Source: Trichostrongylus colubriformis
Lineage: Eukaryota; Nematoda; Chromadorea; Rhabditida; Trichostrongylidae
Reading direction: 5' to 3'
Length of the DNA stretch: 64,000 nucleotides
Assembly: GCA_963978905.1 (NCBI GenBank)
Contig: OZ022256.1
Span: forward strand, 1,533,501-1,597,500
The notes under the pieces are model-generated. The model worked only from the letters and a program-made list of their open reading frames with translations, was not told the DNA's origin and made no database searches. Made by a program: the position numbers and the translations under genes. The number at the start of each line of letters is the position of its first letter. Within the stretch, counting starts at the first letter, position 1. Below, piece after piece: positions 45,201-52,895 of the stretch.

Positions 45201-48200
45201 CCGTCCGCTTCCTCAATCTCGGCCTCATTTTCTAGTCATTTAGTCATTTTCTGGTCATTCTAGTCACTTTTCCACCAAATTCTGATTCGAAATGTGTTGT
45301 TTACAAGAATCATCGGCCAGCTATGGAATTATTTCAGATATCCATCAAATTTACGAATGTGTCTGATGGCGATGTTGTACTGATTGACGACCTCTCTGCC
45401 AGATTCACTGAATGTCCTATTTCGATAGATGAAGTCCAGAGAATACCGAAAAATGTACCGAAATTGGCCGAGGTGAACTCATAGCAGAGATAGTGCCTTT
45501 TTTGCTACTGAAATCACAAATAATCTGCATTCATACTGTGACGCAGAGTATGAACGCAGCTGACTAGTTTAGCGCTCGCTTACACAACACTTAAATAAGC
45601 AGATTTCAGATTTCGTATGCAGCCGACAAGCCCGTTACTATCGTTTCTCCCTTGGGAGCGTCGATCAGAAAACCTCCAAAACGACAGCGTAGTGATAGTG
45701 GTGGTGGAGCGGATAGAAAAGACACATTTCCCATGAAAGATGTTTTGAAAAGGAGACTTTGTAGACAAGGTAGGACAACAGATCTCAGCATTTTTCCGTA
45801 TCAACAGAGCCTCGAAAACTCCCTGATCCTGCTCAGGAAACGAATGAAACCGAATTGCAGCCTAGAACTACTAAACACGATTGGTTCGGTGCAGAAGGAG
45901 TCAGTGCGACATCGCGAAAGCGAAGCGCGCGAGACTTCTATGAGGGTTGTCCCGAAGAGTCGAGGCCGACAGAGGCGACGCCGCATCGGCAGAAAGCTAC
46001 CCAACCATTTGGCATTGATACTCGGGAGTTTTGCACTTTTCAAAGTGAAACTGCGATAAGGGGAAAGTTGACACAGGAAGAACGTATGCGATACCCGTAT
46101 ATGGGGAGGGGGAAGGGAGGAGGCTCACAGAAGTTTCTCCAAGAATGTGTCAGAAATTCGTTAACTGCGAGTTACAGGCGATTGCATGACAATCGTCCAT
46201 CGTTCGGCTCCACTACCGCACGACCAGATGTGTGTAGGACGATTAGGACTCCTACGATGTCGCGAGAAATGCCTCTACAGCGGTGCAGAATGGTGAGTTA
46301 ACTGATTCACAAAAATATACGGGGTACAGGACCACACTTCCCAATTACCATAACCTCAGTTGCCACAGCGCCCATTTGCAATTGATTTTACTGCACTGTA
46401 TGCACCCTACATATTCAAGAGTCAACTGCACACTATACGCTGCGCCATTACTCAAAAGTGAGGCCGCGTTCATACTTTGCGTAACCGACGCTGGCACCAG
46501 CAGCGATGGCGCGAATCTGGTAACCTGCACTAGTAGCTTCAACGACCCATAAATACAGTACAATGATCGTGGCGAGAGCCGGCGAATTCGAATTTTGGCG
46601 TAGTGCTAAAAGTGTGCGATAATAAATTAATGAGTGAAAATAGGAGACTGAGGCCATCTGGCACTACGCCAGAATTCGAATTCGCCGGCTCGCCACGATC
46701 ATCATACTGTATTACGGGTCGTTGTAACTAGGGTTGTGACGCGTTGTAAGTTGACGCCGTCGCCGCCGGTGCCGGCGTTGGTTACGCAATATGAACGCGG
46801 CCTAATGGCATTGCATTGAGACCAAGCGAAAGAACGATTAGTGTGTGATAGAGCGTGATATGTGCGACAGTTACAATTACAACTTAGTCTACGCCCGAAA
46901 TTTATAGTAACCGGGGAAGAGGTCCTGTGCCGTGTATAATTTCGTCGCCGTTTCTCCGTAGCACGATATGTGCAGTACCCACAATTACAATTTATTCTAC
47001 GTCCCAGAGTAACTGTAAATAAGGGAGGAGCTACGTACCGCGCATATTTTTGTCACAATCAGCTGATTGACTGCATAAAAATTTACAGGAAGGCTGCTCG
47101 ATGTGTTCGACAACGTGAATATCCATTCACGAAGAGGTGCCTCTGCCAAGTGAGACGATCACCGATACGTCGGGTCGACGGTGGTCATAGGGACCCGGAG
47201 ATCCTTCGCAAGGACGAGAAACCACCCAAACAGCGCAGCGCACCAGATTTCGCTGCGACACGTATTGCGCGGGCAAAAACAACCAGCCAGGACGACGTGG
47301 CTCGGAATGAGGTGACTGATGACGAGAATCTTTGTCTGCGATCCGACGGTGATCAGGCATGCGATGAGAATTGCAAGAAGAACGGCACCGACAGGTTAGT
47401 GTTGATTCATCCGACGTAGCCCGCCGTCAAAATTTGCGATTTTGCGAAGTCGCACCTTCGTTGGCACGCGATACCACGACCTTGAAATTGCGCAGTGCCG
47501 CAACTTCGCGTGCTGAGCCGCGCCACCGCAAAATCACAAAATCGCCAAACGCAAAGTCGACGGCTGCCGAAGCGTATTAAAATATGGGTATTCCAGTGTG
47601 GAAGCGAGTAACGTCTGGTTTTTAATGGCAAGAGCCACATTCATACTTCGCGAAACGCGCGCATTGCCCGAAGCGCGAACGACGTGTGCATGTGAGGCCA
47701 GCTGTCAACACTGTCCCACCATCTTATACTCGCGGCAATTTCTTGGAAGATTTATAAGAAGCTAGAGTTACGTCCTCCAGGCGACACCTTTGTCTGAAGG
47801 CAAAGGCGGGTGTAGCGAAAAGCGCGCTTCTGTCGCAAAATATGATAGCAGTCTAAGTGAACGAAGTGATGCAGAGTCTGACACTACCATAAATGAGATT
47901 GCAGAAAGCGCATAACCAATTCAAACAGGAAAATATCTCGCTAAAAGAAAATCAGGAGCATGAAAGCTCTCCCGGTTTTCTTTGCACTTTGACTCAACAT
48001 TTTTTAACAACATAAGAGGCCGCTCTTTCAAATCCTCCTGTGTCATTGCTATAAATAAAGCAGAAACGTCAGTCGAGGAGAGTGAATTGTGAGTTGGGCG
48101 GGGCTCGGGCTACGTTGAGCGCATTGCCTTAAGGCTTGCGTAACATAGGCTTGCGTAACATCTTTTCAGAAGGCCTGATAACTTGCTAGACCATTAGCTT

Positions 48201-50831
48201 GAGCGAAGAGAAGTTTATGGATGATTAGAGGAATTGGGTGCTTGTTTATCCACCGCTGAGGAGCACATGCGTGCTGGGTTCTGACTGAAATAAAACAACT
48301 TTATGCACGCGGTCACGACGCAGCCCTTTGCAATGGTATTAGTACACCGAAAAGAAACTTGGATCCTGACTACTCTTAGCATAAAATCTCAACGAGGCAG
48401 CAGTTCTACAGAATCTTATAGAGGCACAACTCTGAGCCCAGAATCAAGGCATAGCATGCCAGGGCGGGTTCAGTTGAGTTGAATAAGGTGACCGTCCTTA
48501 AAGGAATCGTCCACAGAAAAATGTGTTTTCTGTTACCCATTTATATTGTATTTGCCTAATGTGGGCCGCATACAAGGTTTAACGCGAAAAATGCGAGTTC
48601 GCCCAAGATGCAGCACCACAAGGTTTCCGACGGATGGGCGGGGCCTTAGGGCAAGTGCCCAGCTTGTCGTCTGTCGCAATCGGAGACGCATTGTAGGAAC
48701 AGGAAGTTACGTAAACAGTCCCACTCTCCGTTTTCAACCACTGGGCACGTCAGGACCTGGCTTTTACTCGGCGGCCCCGCCCGTCCGGCCCAGAACTTGG
48801 GGAGCTGTCTCTTTGTCAGCCGAATTCTCACTTTTTCGCGTGAGACTTTGATTGCGGTCCTTATTAGGCAAATACAACATAAATATATGGGTAACAAAGA
48901 AGATCATTTTTCCGTGGACGATGCATTTGACGTAGCCAACGGATCCTACCGCAGCATCGTATTTCAGCTTTGGAAGATGTCGATCCGACGGTGAGCAAAT
49001 CACATGCAGATGCTTTCATTGCATGTCATCTTTGTGCGACTTTGAAAAGGACCACAACTGCGGGTGGGAGTTCAGCCTGTTTGCTCCTCATAGGGGAGAA
49101 TTTTTATCCATTTTTTTTTTGCAGCTGGATCGATATGCATACAATCAACAACAACTACGGCAACTTCAGCATCGCATCGAAGCAGAACCAGAGTCAGTTT
49201 CACACTTTTCCTCCCTTTGACCATAATAAGCCTTGCCCACTACTCGGTCCCAAGCGTCGCAAGGCTTAGTTAAAGGCACCTCATTACAATCATATTAGTC
49301 GACATATCTTCTTGTTACAATAGACCTTTGGATAATTATCCGCGTGACGATTTTTGCGGCGCCACGATGCGTCACAGCGCTACACTCGTTCGAACCCACA
49401 CTAACCACGCCCATGCGGCAGAGCTAATCGATGAGGAGCTCAAGTGGGCGTGGCTAGCAAGGGTCCAAGCGCGTGTAGCGCCACGGACGGAGCATCGTAG
49501 CGTATCAGATATTTCGACTAATCCGATTAGGCGAGGTGAGCCTTCAAAGGCATCGGTAGGAGAAACGAAACGAGAAAGTAAAAAAGGGAATACATGGTCT
49601 CTGAAAGTAATCCTTCCACTTCAGAAGGGGTGATTTGTAGCGAAACTCGCATTGAAAAAACGCGGTTTGGGGTTTCACTACACCCCCTGTCGTTCTGAAC
49701 TCCATCAGCACTGCGAGATGCCAGCGAGGGCGGGACATCGTCCGCGGCCGGCTGATTTAACCTCTCGCCCGTCTGCAGTCTAGCCCGGCTAGTGACGCAG
49801 AGGGGTGTGAGAGAGAAAATGAGGGTTTTCGAGTTCCTATTCTCCGTCTTTTCGCGGTTTTATTTCGTTCTTACTCTACTGCTACGTTGCCGAGCACTAC
49901 TATTTTCATATTCCACAGTCTGCCAAATTTACCCATTAGGGTGGTTTAAGTATAGTAGAGAAACTCGATCCTACTTTGCAGAACAGGACACTTCAAGCCA
50001 CCAGGCAATACCGTACTTCCTTTGAAAAAAAATTTCACGTTTTTAAAGTAAGCAGCGGTCCTTCATGACCCTGACCACCAAATCAACAGCTAAGTTTTAC
50101 CCCTCGCAGCCATTAAAGTCTCAAATTACAGGAAATCGTTATGGCCTATCACGACTAGCAGCAGGCAGTTACTCGGGCATTTTCCGACGGGGTCCATTCG
50201 AAGGTCCCGTAGCATTGTCCGTGGATGTTTATCCCACTGAAGGTATCGATGTGCGGATTTGTGTCGATAATCTTCAACGGTGAGTTAGGAAGAGAAGCTA
50301 AAATTCATGAATAAGTTTATATGGTGATCAATTTCAGATGTCAAACACAAAAAGTCACAGCAAAAGCTTGGAATCGTGTGAAGGCCAAGATCAGGGTTGA
50401 AAAAGCTGAGCGGGTAAGCTTTTGCATGCCATCAAATCGGGATAGGCGTCAGGACACTCCAACTGGGTCAGGTCACGCGAGGAGGCGGTGATAGCGCCAC
50501 TCAGCGTTTGATTAACGCAACAGTACCAGCGAGGCGCTTGGTGAAGTAATCCCGTGGCGCGGTAACCCAATTGGGGTGTCCTTACACCTCAACTGAGTTA
50601 CCGTGCCACGGGATCGCCCACCCCCATCAGCCCGCGCGCAACCACCAGATGAGGAGCAATATGTAAGCTAATAGCGTGTATCCCCTGCCTTCGCTAATCG
50701 CTCAGTATAAACGCATGATGAGAAAGATCGATTTCCAGATATTCCTTCTATTCTTCAACTCAGCCAATGAAGATCGGACCATGGCTATGGACAATGTTTC
50801 ATTGAAAAGTGGACCGTGTACAAATGTCTAA
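30269..50831 (+). CDS. Secreted protein with Cys-rich N-terminus and two MAM-like domains (17 exons)
   Basis: Exons, joined in phase: 30269-30374, 38671-38784, 39859-39929, 41464-41596, 41744-41809, 41848-41984, 42145-42271, 43806-43884, 44113-44173, 45610-45769, 45808-46292, 47063-47394, 49010-49063, 49125-49192, 50132-50279, 50338-50413, 50739-50831 (about 769 residues). Exon 1 encodes a signal peptide (LALCLLLLFHLTTLVYS). Exons 2-3 are Cys-rich. Exons 4-8 look like a MAM domain (SCRDEFGQYACAWQ, GDWFV, VEVVCDSL, VTAKIW). Exons 10-12 are basic and low in complexity. Exons 13-17 form a clearer MAM domain: LCDFEKDHNCGW, DVRICVDNLQRC, VTAKAW, then MAMDNVSLKSGPC just before the stop. The parallel VTAKIW and VTAKAW exons support a duplicated domain. 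MAM domains mediate extracellular adhesion; a secreted or matrix role is inference. Least certain: exon 3 donor, exon 6 (preceded by a 38-nt intron), exon 9 donor. AATAAA overlaps the stop. No known ortholog is claimed. Confidence 0.65.
30488..30648. repeat. Poly-G/poly-C-ended repeat, family G (intron 1)
   Basis: GAGGGGAGGGGGCAACTTGT at the left faces ACATGTTG followed by about 14 C at the right. The inside has TTACATCA, TGTCAACATGACG and TCATGTAAGGGCATG. Confidence 0.65.
30649..32891. other. Intron 1 sequence without recognised content
   Basis: Apart from a poly-G run near 31194, a poly-C run near 31890 and a family D fragment at 32338-32410, nothing is supported. Confidence 0.4.
32892..33058. 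repeat. Family G repeat (intron 1)
   Basis: GGAGGGAGG plus a run of G and CAACCAATTG opens it; GACAAACCCCGCCCCCTA closes it. The inside repeats ACATGT and TTAAAGACATG motifs. Confidence 0.5.
33838..34107. repeat. Fold-back repeat, family F, with inner hairpin (intron 1)
   Basis: GGGTCGATCGGTCGAACTTT pairs with AAATTTGACCAATCGACCCT. GGCGAGTGCGAG and CGCGAGTGCGACGCCG form the next pair. The core GACGCAATGGGCTGGTACCG / CGGTACAAACCCATTGCGTC and GTAAGGGACCTTCGAAG / CTTCAAAGGTCCCTTAC is a nearly perfect hairpin. Confidence 0.8.
34327..34452 (+). repeat. Left member of a distant inverted repeat pair
   Basis: From GGACAGCATTACTTTGAGAT through ACACCGGGTGCTTTTTGGAT to GTAGATGTATAGCAGTGCCC, this matches the reverse complement of 36625-36745 with about one difference in ten. 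Confidence 0.8.
35610..35745. repeat. Fold-back repeat, family J (intron 1)
   Basis: GAGCGCCTGATAGGGCGTGG at the left and CCACGCCCTATCAGGCGCTC at the right form a perfect inverted pair around a CTCTCACTCCGCCACAC core. The core recurs at 43555-43610. Confidence 0.85.
36113..36451 (-). other. Unassigned 112-codon open frame between the distant inverted repeats
   Basis: The frame includes RPSSFATILANSRQIL and VHVDDFGTCPSQCVAKHF and looks protein-like, but no family is recognised and no splice partner was found. It could belong to an element bounded by the 34327 and 36745 repeats, or be chance. Confidence 0.25.
36625..36745 (-). repeat. Right member of a distant inverted repeat pair
   Basis: Inverted copy of 34327-34452: GGGCACTGCTATACATCTAC, ATCCAAAAAGCACCCGGTGT, ATCTCAAAGTAATTCTGTC. 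Confidence 0.8.
37059..37247 (-). other. Unassigned minus-strand open frame (intron 1)
   Basis: A 62-codon frame with GRPYIPPKAKDLLPNEWYED and VFSAATWAH looks protein-like. No splice partners or family were recognised; it may be a relic. Long G runs follow at 37421 and 37849. Confidence 0.2.
38300..38474. repeat. Fold-back MITE, family C (intron 1)
   Basis: AAGACCGCGTTCACACTCTG pairs with GAGTATGAACGCGGTCT; GCAGGGCGTGGCTGCG and GCAGCCACGCTCTGCC pair next. It lies about 200 bp before exon 2 of the MAM gene. Confidence 0.8.
38849..39487. mobile_element. Second palindromic mariner derivative (intron 2)
   Basis: The ends, read inwards, are TTAAATCGTCGGGAAAGTTC and TTAGATTGTCGGGAAAGTTC, with TA target sites at 38847-38848 and 39488-39489. 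Each arm codes for a mariner-like transposase C-terminus running towards its own end: the minus arm contains RPPYSPDL and IIFSFPYLMPLREKLPI; the plus arm has IIFSFPYLTPFKEKPSI. The centre (about 39140-39235) pairs imperfectly through CTCGAGAATTTTTTG. The two arms code similarly but have diverged. It lies between exons 2 and 3 of the MAM gene. Confidence 0.85.
39700..39820 (+). repeat. Family A repeat, 3' fragment (intron 2)
   Basis: ACTGCTGTTACATTGCCGAG, CATACTCCACAGAAATACTG, TTATCCCTTGCGGTGTCTCT match the right end of family A. Confidence 0.55.
40287..40452. repeat. Fold-back MITE, family C (intron 3)
   Basis: The right arm ends GCAGAGTATGAACGCGGTCT. The left arm has lost most of its outer end but keeps GACAGGGCGTAGCTGCGTTC and GGCGAGGCAG. 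Confidence 0.65.
40723..40950. repeat. Fold-back MITE, family D (intron 3)
   Basis: GTATCGTTAGGACAGGGTTT pairs with AAATCCTATCCTAACGACG. Inner GCGTGCAAGCCAGAAG, AATTGGGTCCTTTAACG and CGTCCTAGGAGCCAATTACG pair in order. Confidence 0.75.
41028..41197. repeat. Fold-back repeat related to family C ends (intron 3)
   Basis: TGCGTCCATACTTTGCGAAA with CAACCGCACG pairs with CGTGCGGTTGTGTCGCCCAG and TATGAATGCA. Confidence 0.6.
42284..43195 (-). mobile_element. Internally deleted mariner element (intron 7)
   Basis: The ends, TTAGGTTGTTCGGAAAGAAA and its inverse, differ at one base over about 25 bp and are bordered by TA (42282-42283 and 43196-43197). At 912 bp it is shorter than the usual 1.3 kb. The minus strand carries transposase pieces from 42913 down to 42400. 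It starts 12 bp after the proposed end of exon 7 of the MAM gene, so it sits at the very beginning of that intron. Confidence 0.9.
42409..42783 (-). pseudogene. Mariner transposase fragment, frameshifted
   Basis: The frame contains LEVLDSGQTVTADIYKDQL and then RHPPYSPDVAPSDDHL, the mariner motif carrying the third catalytic Asp. An overlapping frame (42713-42495) holds FLHDNARPHVAK, the second catalytic Asp context, so the coding sequence has shifted frame between motifs. It is not functional. Confidence 0.85.
43498..43640. repeat. Fold-back repeat related to family J (intron 7)
   Basis: CCAGTTGGGCTGGCGCACAC opens it and CCACGCCCTGCCAGCCG closes it. The inside CTCACTCTCGCCACTCACCC matches the core of 35610-35745. 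Confidence 0.55.
44289..44722. repeat. Full-length fold-back MITE, family B, best copy (intron 9)
   Basis: CTTAAAGGAATCGTCCACGG pairs with CCGTGGACGATTCCTTTAAG. Pairing continues with few changes to the centre near 44505, so each arm is about 210 bp. Reading either strand gives nearly the same protein (for example LPNVGLMQNFTRKN on both), proof of symmetry, not of a gene. Confidence 0.9.
44869..45044. repeat. Fold-back MITE, family C (intron 9)
   Basis: GGCAGCGTTCATACTTTGCG pairs with CGCGAAGTATGAACGCCGCC; CCGGCAGGGCGTGGCCGCG and GCCACGCCCGCCG pair next. Confidence 0.85.
46460..46805. repeat. Nested fold-back: family C-type ends around a large hairpin (intron 11)
   Basis: GAGGCCGCGTTCATACTTTG followed by CGTAACCGACGCTGGCACC pairs with GGTGCCGGCGTTGGTTACGC followed by AATATGAACGCGGCCT. 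Inside, ACGACCCATAAATACAGTA, GATCGTGGCGAGAGCCGGCG and AATTCGAATTTTGGCGTAGT pair with their inverses at 46660-46735. Confidence 0.85.
47420..47571. repeat. Fold-back MITE, family E (intron 12)
   Basis: GCCCGCCGTCAAAATTTGCG with ATTTTGCGAAGTC pairs with CACAAAATCGCCAAACGCAA and AGTCGACGGC. Confidence 0.65.
47572..48495. other. Intron 12 sequence, little recognised
   Basis: GCCACATTCATACTTCGCGA at 47633 resembles a family C left end, with a poor partner near 47840. A 15-bp direct duplication, GGCTTGCGTAACATA / GGCTTGCGTAACATC, lies at 48134-48163. Confidence 0.35.
48496..48930. repeat. Full-length fold-back MITE, family B (intron 12)
   Basis: CTTAAAGGAATCGTCCACAG pairs with TCCGTGGACGATGCATTTGA. 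GGGCGGGGCC and GGCCCCGCCC and the central GTAGGAAC segment are shared with 44289-44722. Confidence 0.8.
49330..49525. repeat. Fold-back repeat, family H (intron 14)
   Basis: ACACTCGTTCGAACCCACAC followed by TAACCACGCCCA pairs with GTGGGCGTGGCTAGCAAGGG and CGTGTAGCG, around AGCTAATCGATGAGGAGCTC. Confidence 0.65.
49550..49955 (+). repeat. Family A repeat (intron 14)
   Basis: All landmarks are present: GCGAAACTCGCATTGAAAAA, GGGCGGGACATCGT, GCGGCCGGCTGATTT, GTGACGCAGAGG, GAGTTCCTATTCTCCG, CGAGCAC, and an end GGGTGGTTTAAG. Confidence 0.8.
50428..50625. repeat. Fold-back repeat in intron 16
   Basis: Two overlapping pairings occur: AGGACACTCCAACTGGGT with ACCCAATTGGGGTGTCCT, and ATCCCGTGGCGCGGTAAC with GTTACCGTGCCACGGGAT. 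The second hairpin (about 50550-50615) sits 120 bp before the last exon of the MAM gene. Confidence 0.7.
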
Positions 50832-50861
50832 TAAATGACATATTTCAGTTGCTATGCTAAT

Positions 50862-51044
50862 AAGGGGGGGGGGGGCATTTCGCTGAATTTCTTTGACCTG
50901 AGCAAATTTGTTCACCATTGAAGAGTAGCCCAGTAGGCCTTTACATGACTGACGCGTCAATAATGTACAATCACTGTTTAACACGTTTGACATGTCATTT
51001 ATGCAAAAGACTCAAGTTCAGCAAAATGTCCCCCCCCCTGGTTC
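50862..51044. repeat. Family G-like repeat after the MAM gene
   Basis: A run of 12 G at the left and 9 C at the right frame similar words in inverted order: GCATTTCGCTGAATTTCTTTG against AAGTTCAGCAAAATGTCC. It begins about 30 bp past the stop codon of the MAM gene. Confidence 0.6.
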
Positions 51045-52352
51045 AGATAGCAACCAAATTCATTTTAGAGATATTCAGTGTTGTATGTTTATGCTTTTTC
51101 TAGTCTGAAATCATTCTTTCAACCAAAATAATCCCCAGGCCATATTTATTATACTTAAATGGTCTCCCTTTTTGAACCTAACCATCTATCTTCCCATAAG
51201 TTCTTTCACCACCGATCTTGTCTTTTATGAAAATCACTTCCTCTTAGCTGTGATCCATAACATTTCTCAATCACGCGGGCATCTTCCATGTTTTACTATT
51301 GTTATATCGATATAGTTTTGTTGCAATCAGGTGCATTTTATAGAAGTTGAATATTTTTTTTTAAATGTTAAACAAATTATAATAAATATACTTTATTGTG
51401 ACTGGTTCGACGCTAGTTCTATTATCAAGGGTCAAACTATATGGAGGACTGATAAAATCACGATTAGTCATTAGGGCGCTAAGGGAGTTCAAACAGCGAC
51501 TGGGCAGCCACTCACTCACTCTGTGGTGGTGACGGCAGTTGCAACCACGTGTATGCGTCCCTGCCGTTCGCTTCATCTCTGGAATCTTTCCCTATGGTTT
51601 TCTGTCGAGCGCAGCGGCCGCTCAATAGGGATATTTCAGATGGCAAGAAAAGCCCGAATTCTGCTTTTCCTAGCTTATTCTTCACTTGGTAGTACCAATG
51701 CGAAACCCCTGTACCTGATCTGAAAACCCTACTCCCCTACCAAAGAAGTACAAAGAACAAACAACCCTTCACGGACGTCTTCGAGTCATTTACTATAAGC
51801 ATCCAATGAGAACGACGCATAGGATCAGGGATACAAACCGGTTTGACTGAAGAAACTGAGACTGTGGACAGTTAGCATGACGATAACTTCAGTAACAAAG
51901 ATGGGAATACCAATATCATTGACAACTTTGACAAAATGATATCTACACAAATTTATACACAGGGTCCTCTCAGCTCTCATGACATATGACATTCCACTCG
52001 AGGGAAAAGCAAGGCGGAGTTGCATTCACGAGGGGACAACCATAGATTATCCGACATCCACCAGATGACCTTCCATTCGGAGCCGCAAATCATGCAATTT
52101 CAGCAGAGAGAAGAATTGAGCCGCAATAGACATCACAGGTGATGTTGAGCTGCAAGCAACAAGCAATCATGCAACAAACACATATGGTTCTCGTAAGAAA
52201 AAAGGAATGAATTTTTATTAAACAAGCGAACTAGGCCGATGGAATTACAGTATTAGTTACAGTAATATAACAACTCCAAGCTCAACCATTGATAGCTGTT
52301 CTTATTCTCATCTTCCAACAACCGGTACTTTGCGACCCACTACATCTAGACA
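51045..52352. other. Intergenic, no gene recognised
   Basis: AATAAA at 51381-51386 could serve as a distal polyadenylation signal for the MAM gene. A 66-codon minus frame at 52025-51825 has no recognised motif. Confidence 0.35.
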
Positions 52353-52487
52353 AGGCCGCCGTCAGACTTTGCGATTTTGCGGTGTCGCGGTTCCGCACGA
52401 GTAGCTGCGGCTTTGCACAATCCCAAGCTGTAGTATCGCATGCGAGAGTGCGACGTCGCAAAATCGCTAAGTCTGACGGCGGCCTAA
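52353..52487. repeat. Fold-back MITE, family E
   Basis: AGGCCGCCGTCAGACTTTGC with GATTTTGCGG pairs with GCAAAATCGCTAAGTCTGAC and GGCGGCCT, an almost perfect 30-bp inverted end. Confidence 0.85.
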
Positions 52488-52504
52488 CGATTGCACGCTA
52501 CACT

Positions 52505-52695
52505 GATATATGGGGAGAGTTGGCAACTTATTGAATGTGGACGGTAACCTGCCTTTACATGCAGGACATTAACATTACAGTATCAAGCATGTATGTGTAC
52601 ATACGACATCTACGGTATGCTACTGGCACACCAGTCATGTAAAAGCATGGTACTATTCGCAATTCAATTATTTGCCCCCTTTCCCCTTCCTCATA
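52505..52695. repeat. Family G repeat
   Basis: ATGGGGAGAGTTGGCAACTT opens it and ATTTGCCCCCTTTCCCCTTC closes it; TTTACATGCAGGACATTAAC and CATGTAAAAGCATGG lie inside. Here the end runs are broken rather than pure G/C. Confidence 0.55.
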
Positions 52696-52895
52696 GCTGT
52701 AACGCCAACGAGAATTTCATAACGGCTTGGCGCCTGCTTCGATAGTAGGAGAACAGCTCACAACAGCGCTATCAGGGTGGATGCACATCGCTCTGTTAAC
52801 AGACCTTTTAATCAGAAAATTGAACTCCCAGCACCATTTTCGATAATGAACCACGGAACTACTTAGGCATATGCATCGGACTCCATCTTTGAAGT

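Noticed and set aside
49023..49220. Continuous frame across 49064-49124 in the MAM gene
   Set aside because: Reading through loses the MAM pattern. Splicing the 61-nt intron (donor GTGGGA, acceptor TTTTGCAG) restores NCGW and keeps phase with both neighbouring exons.
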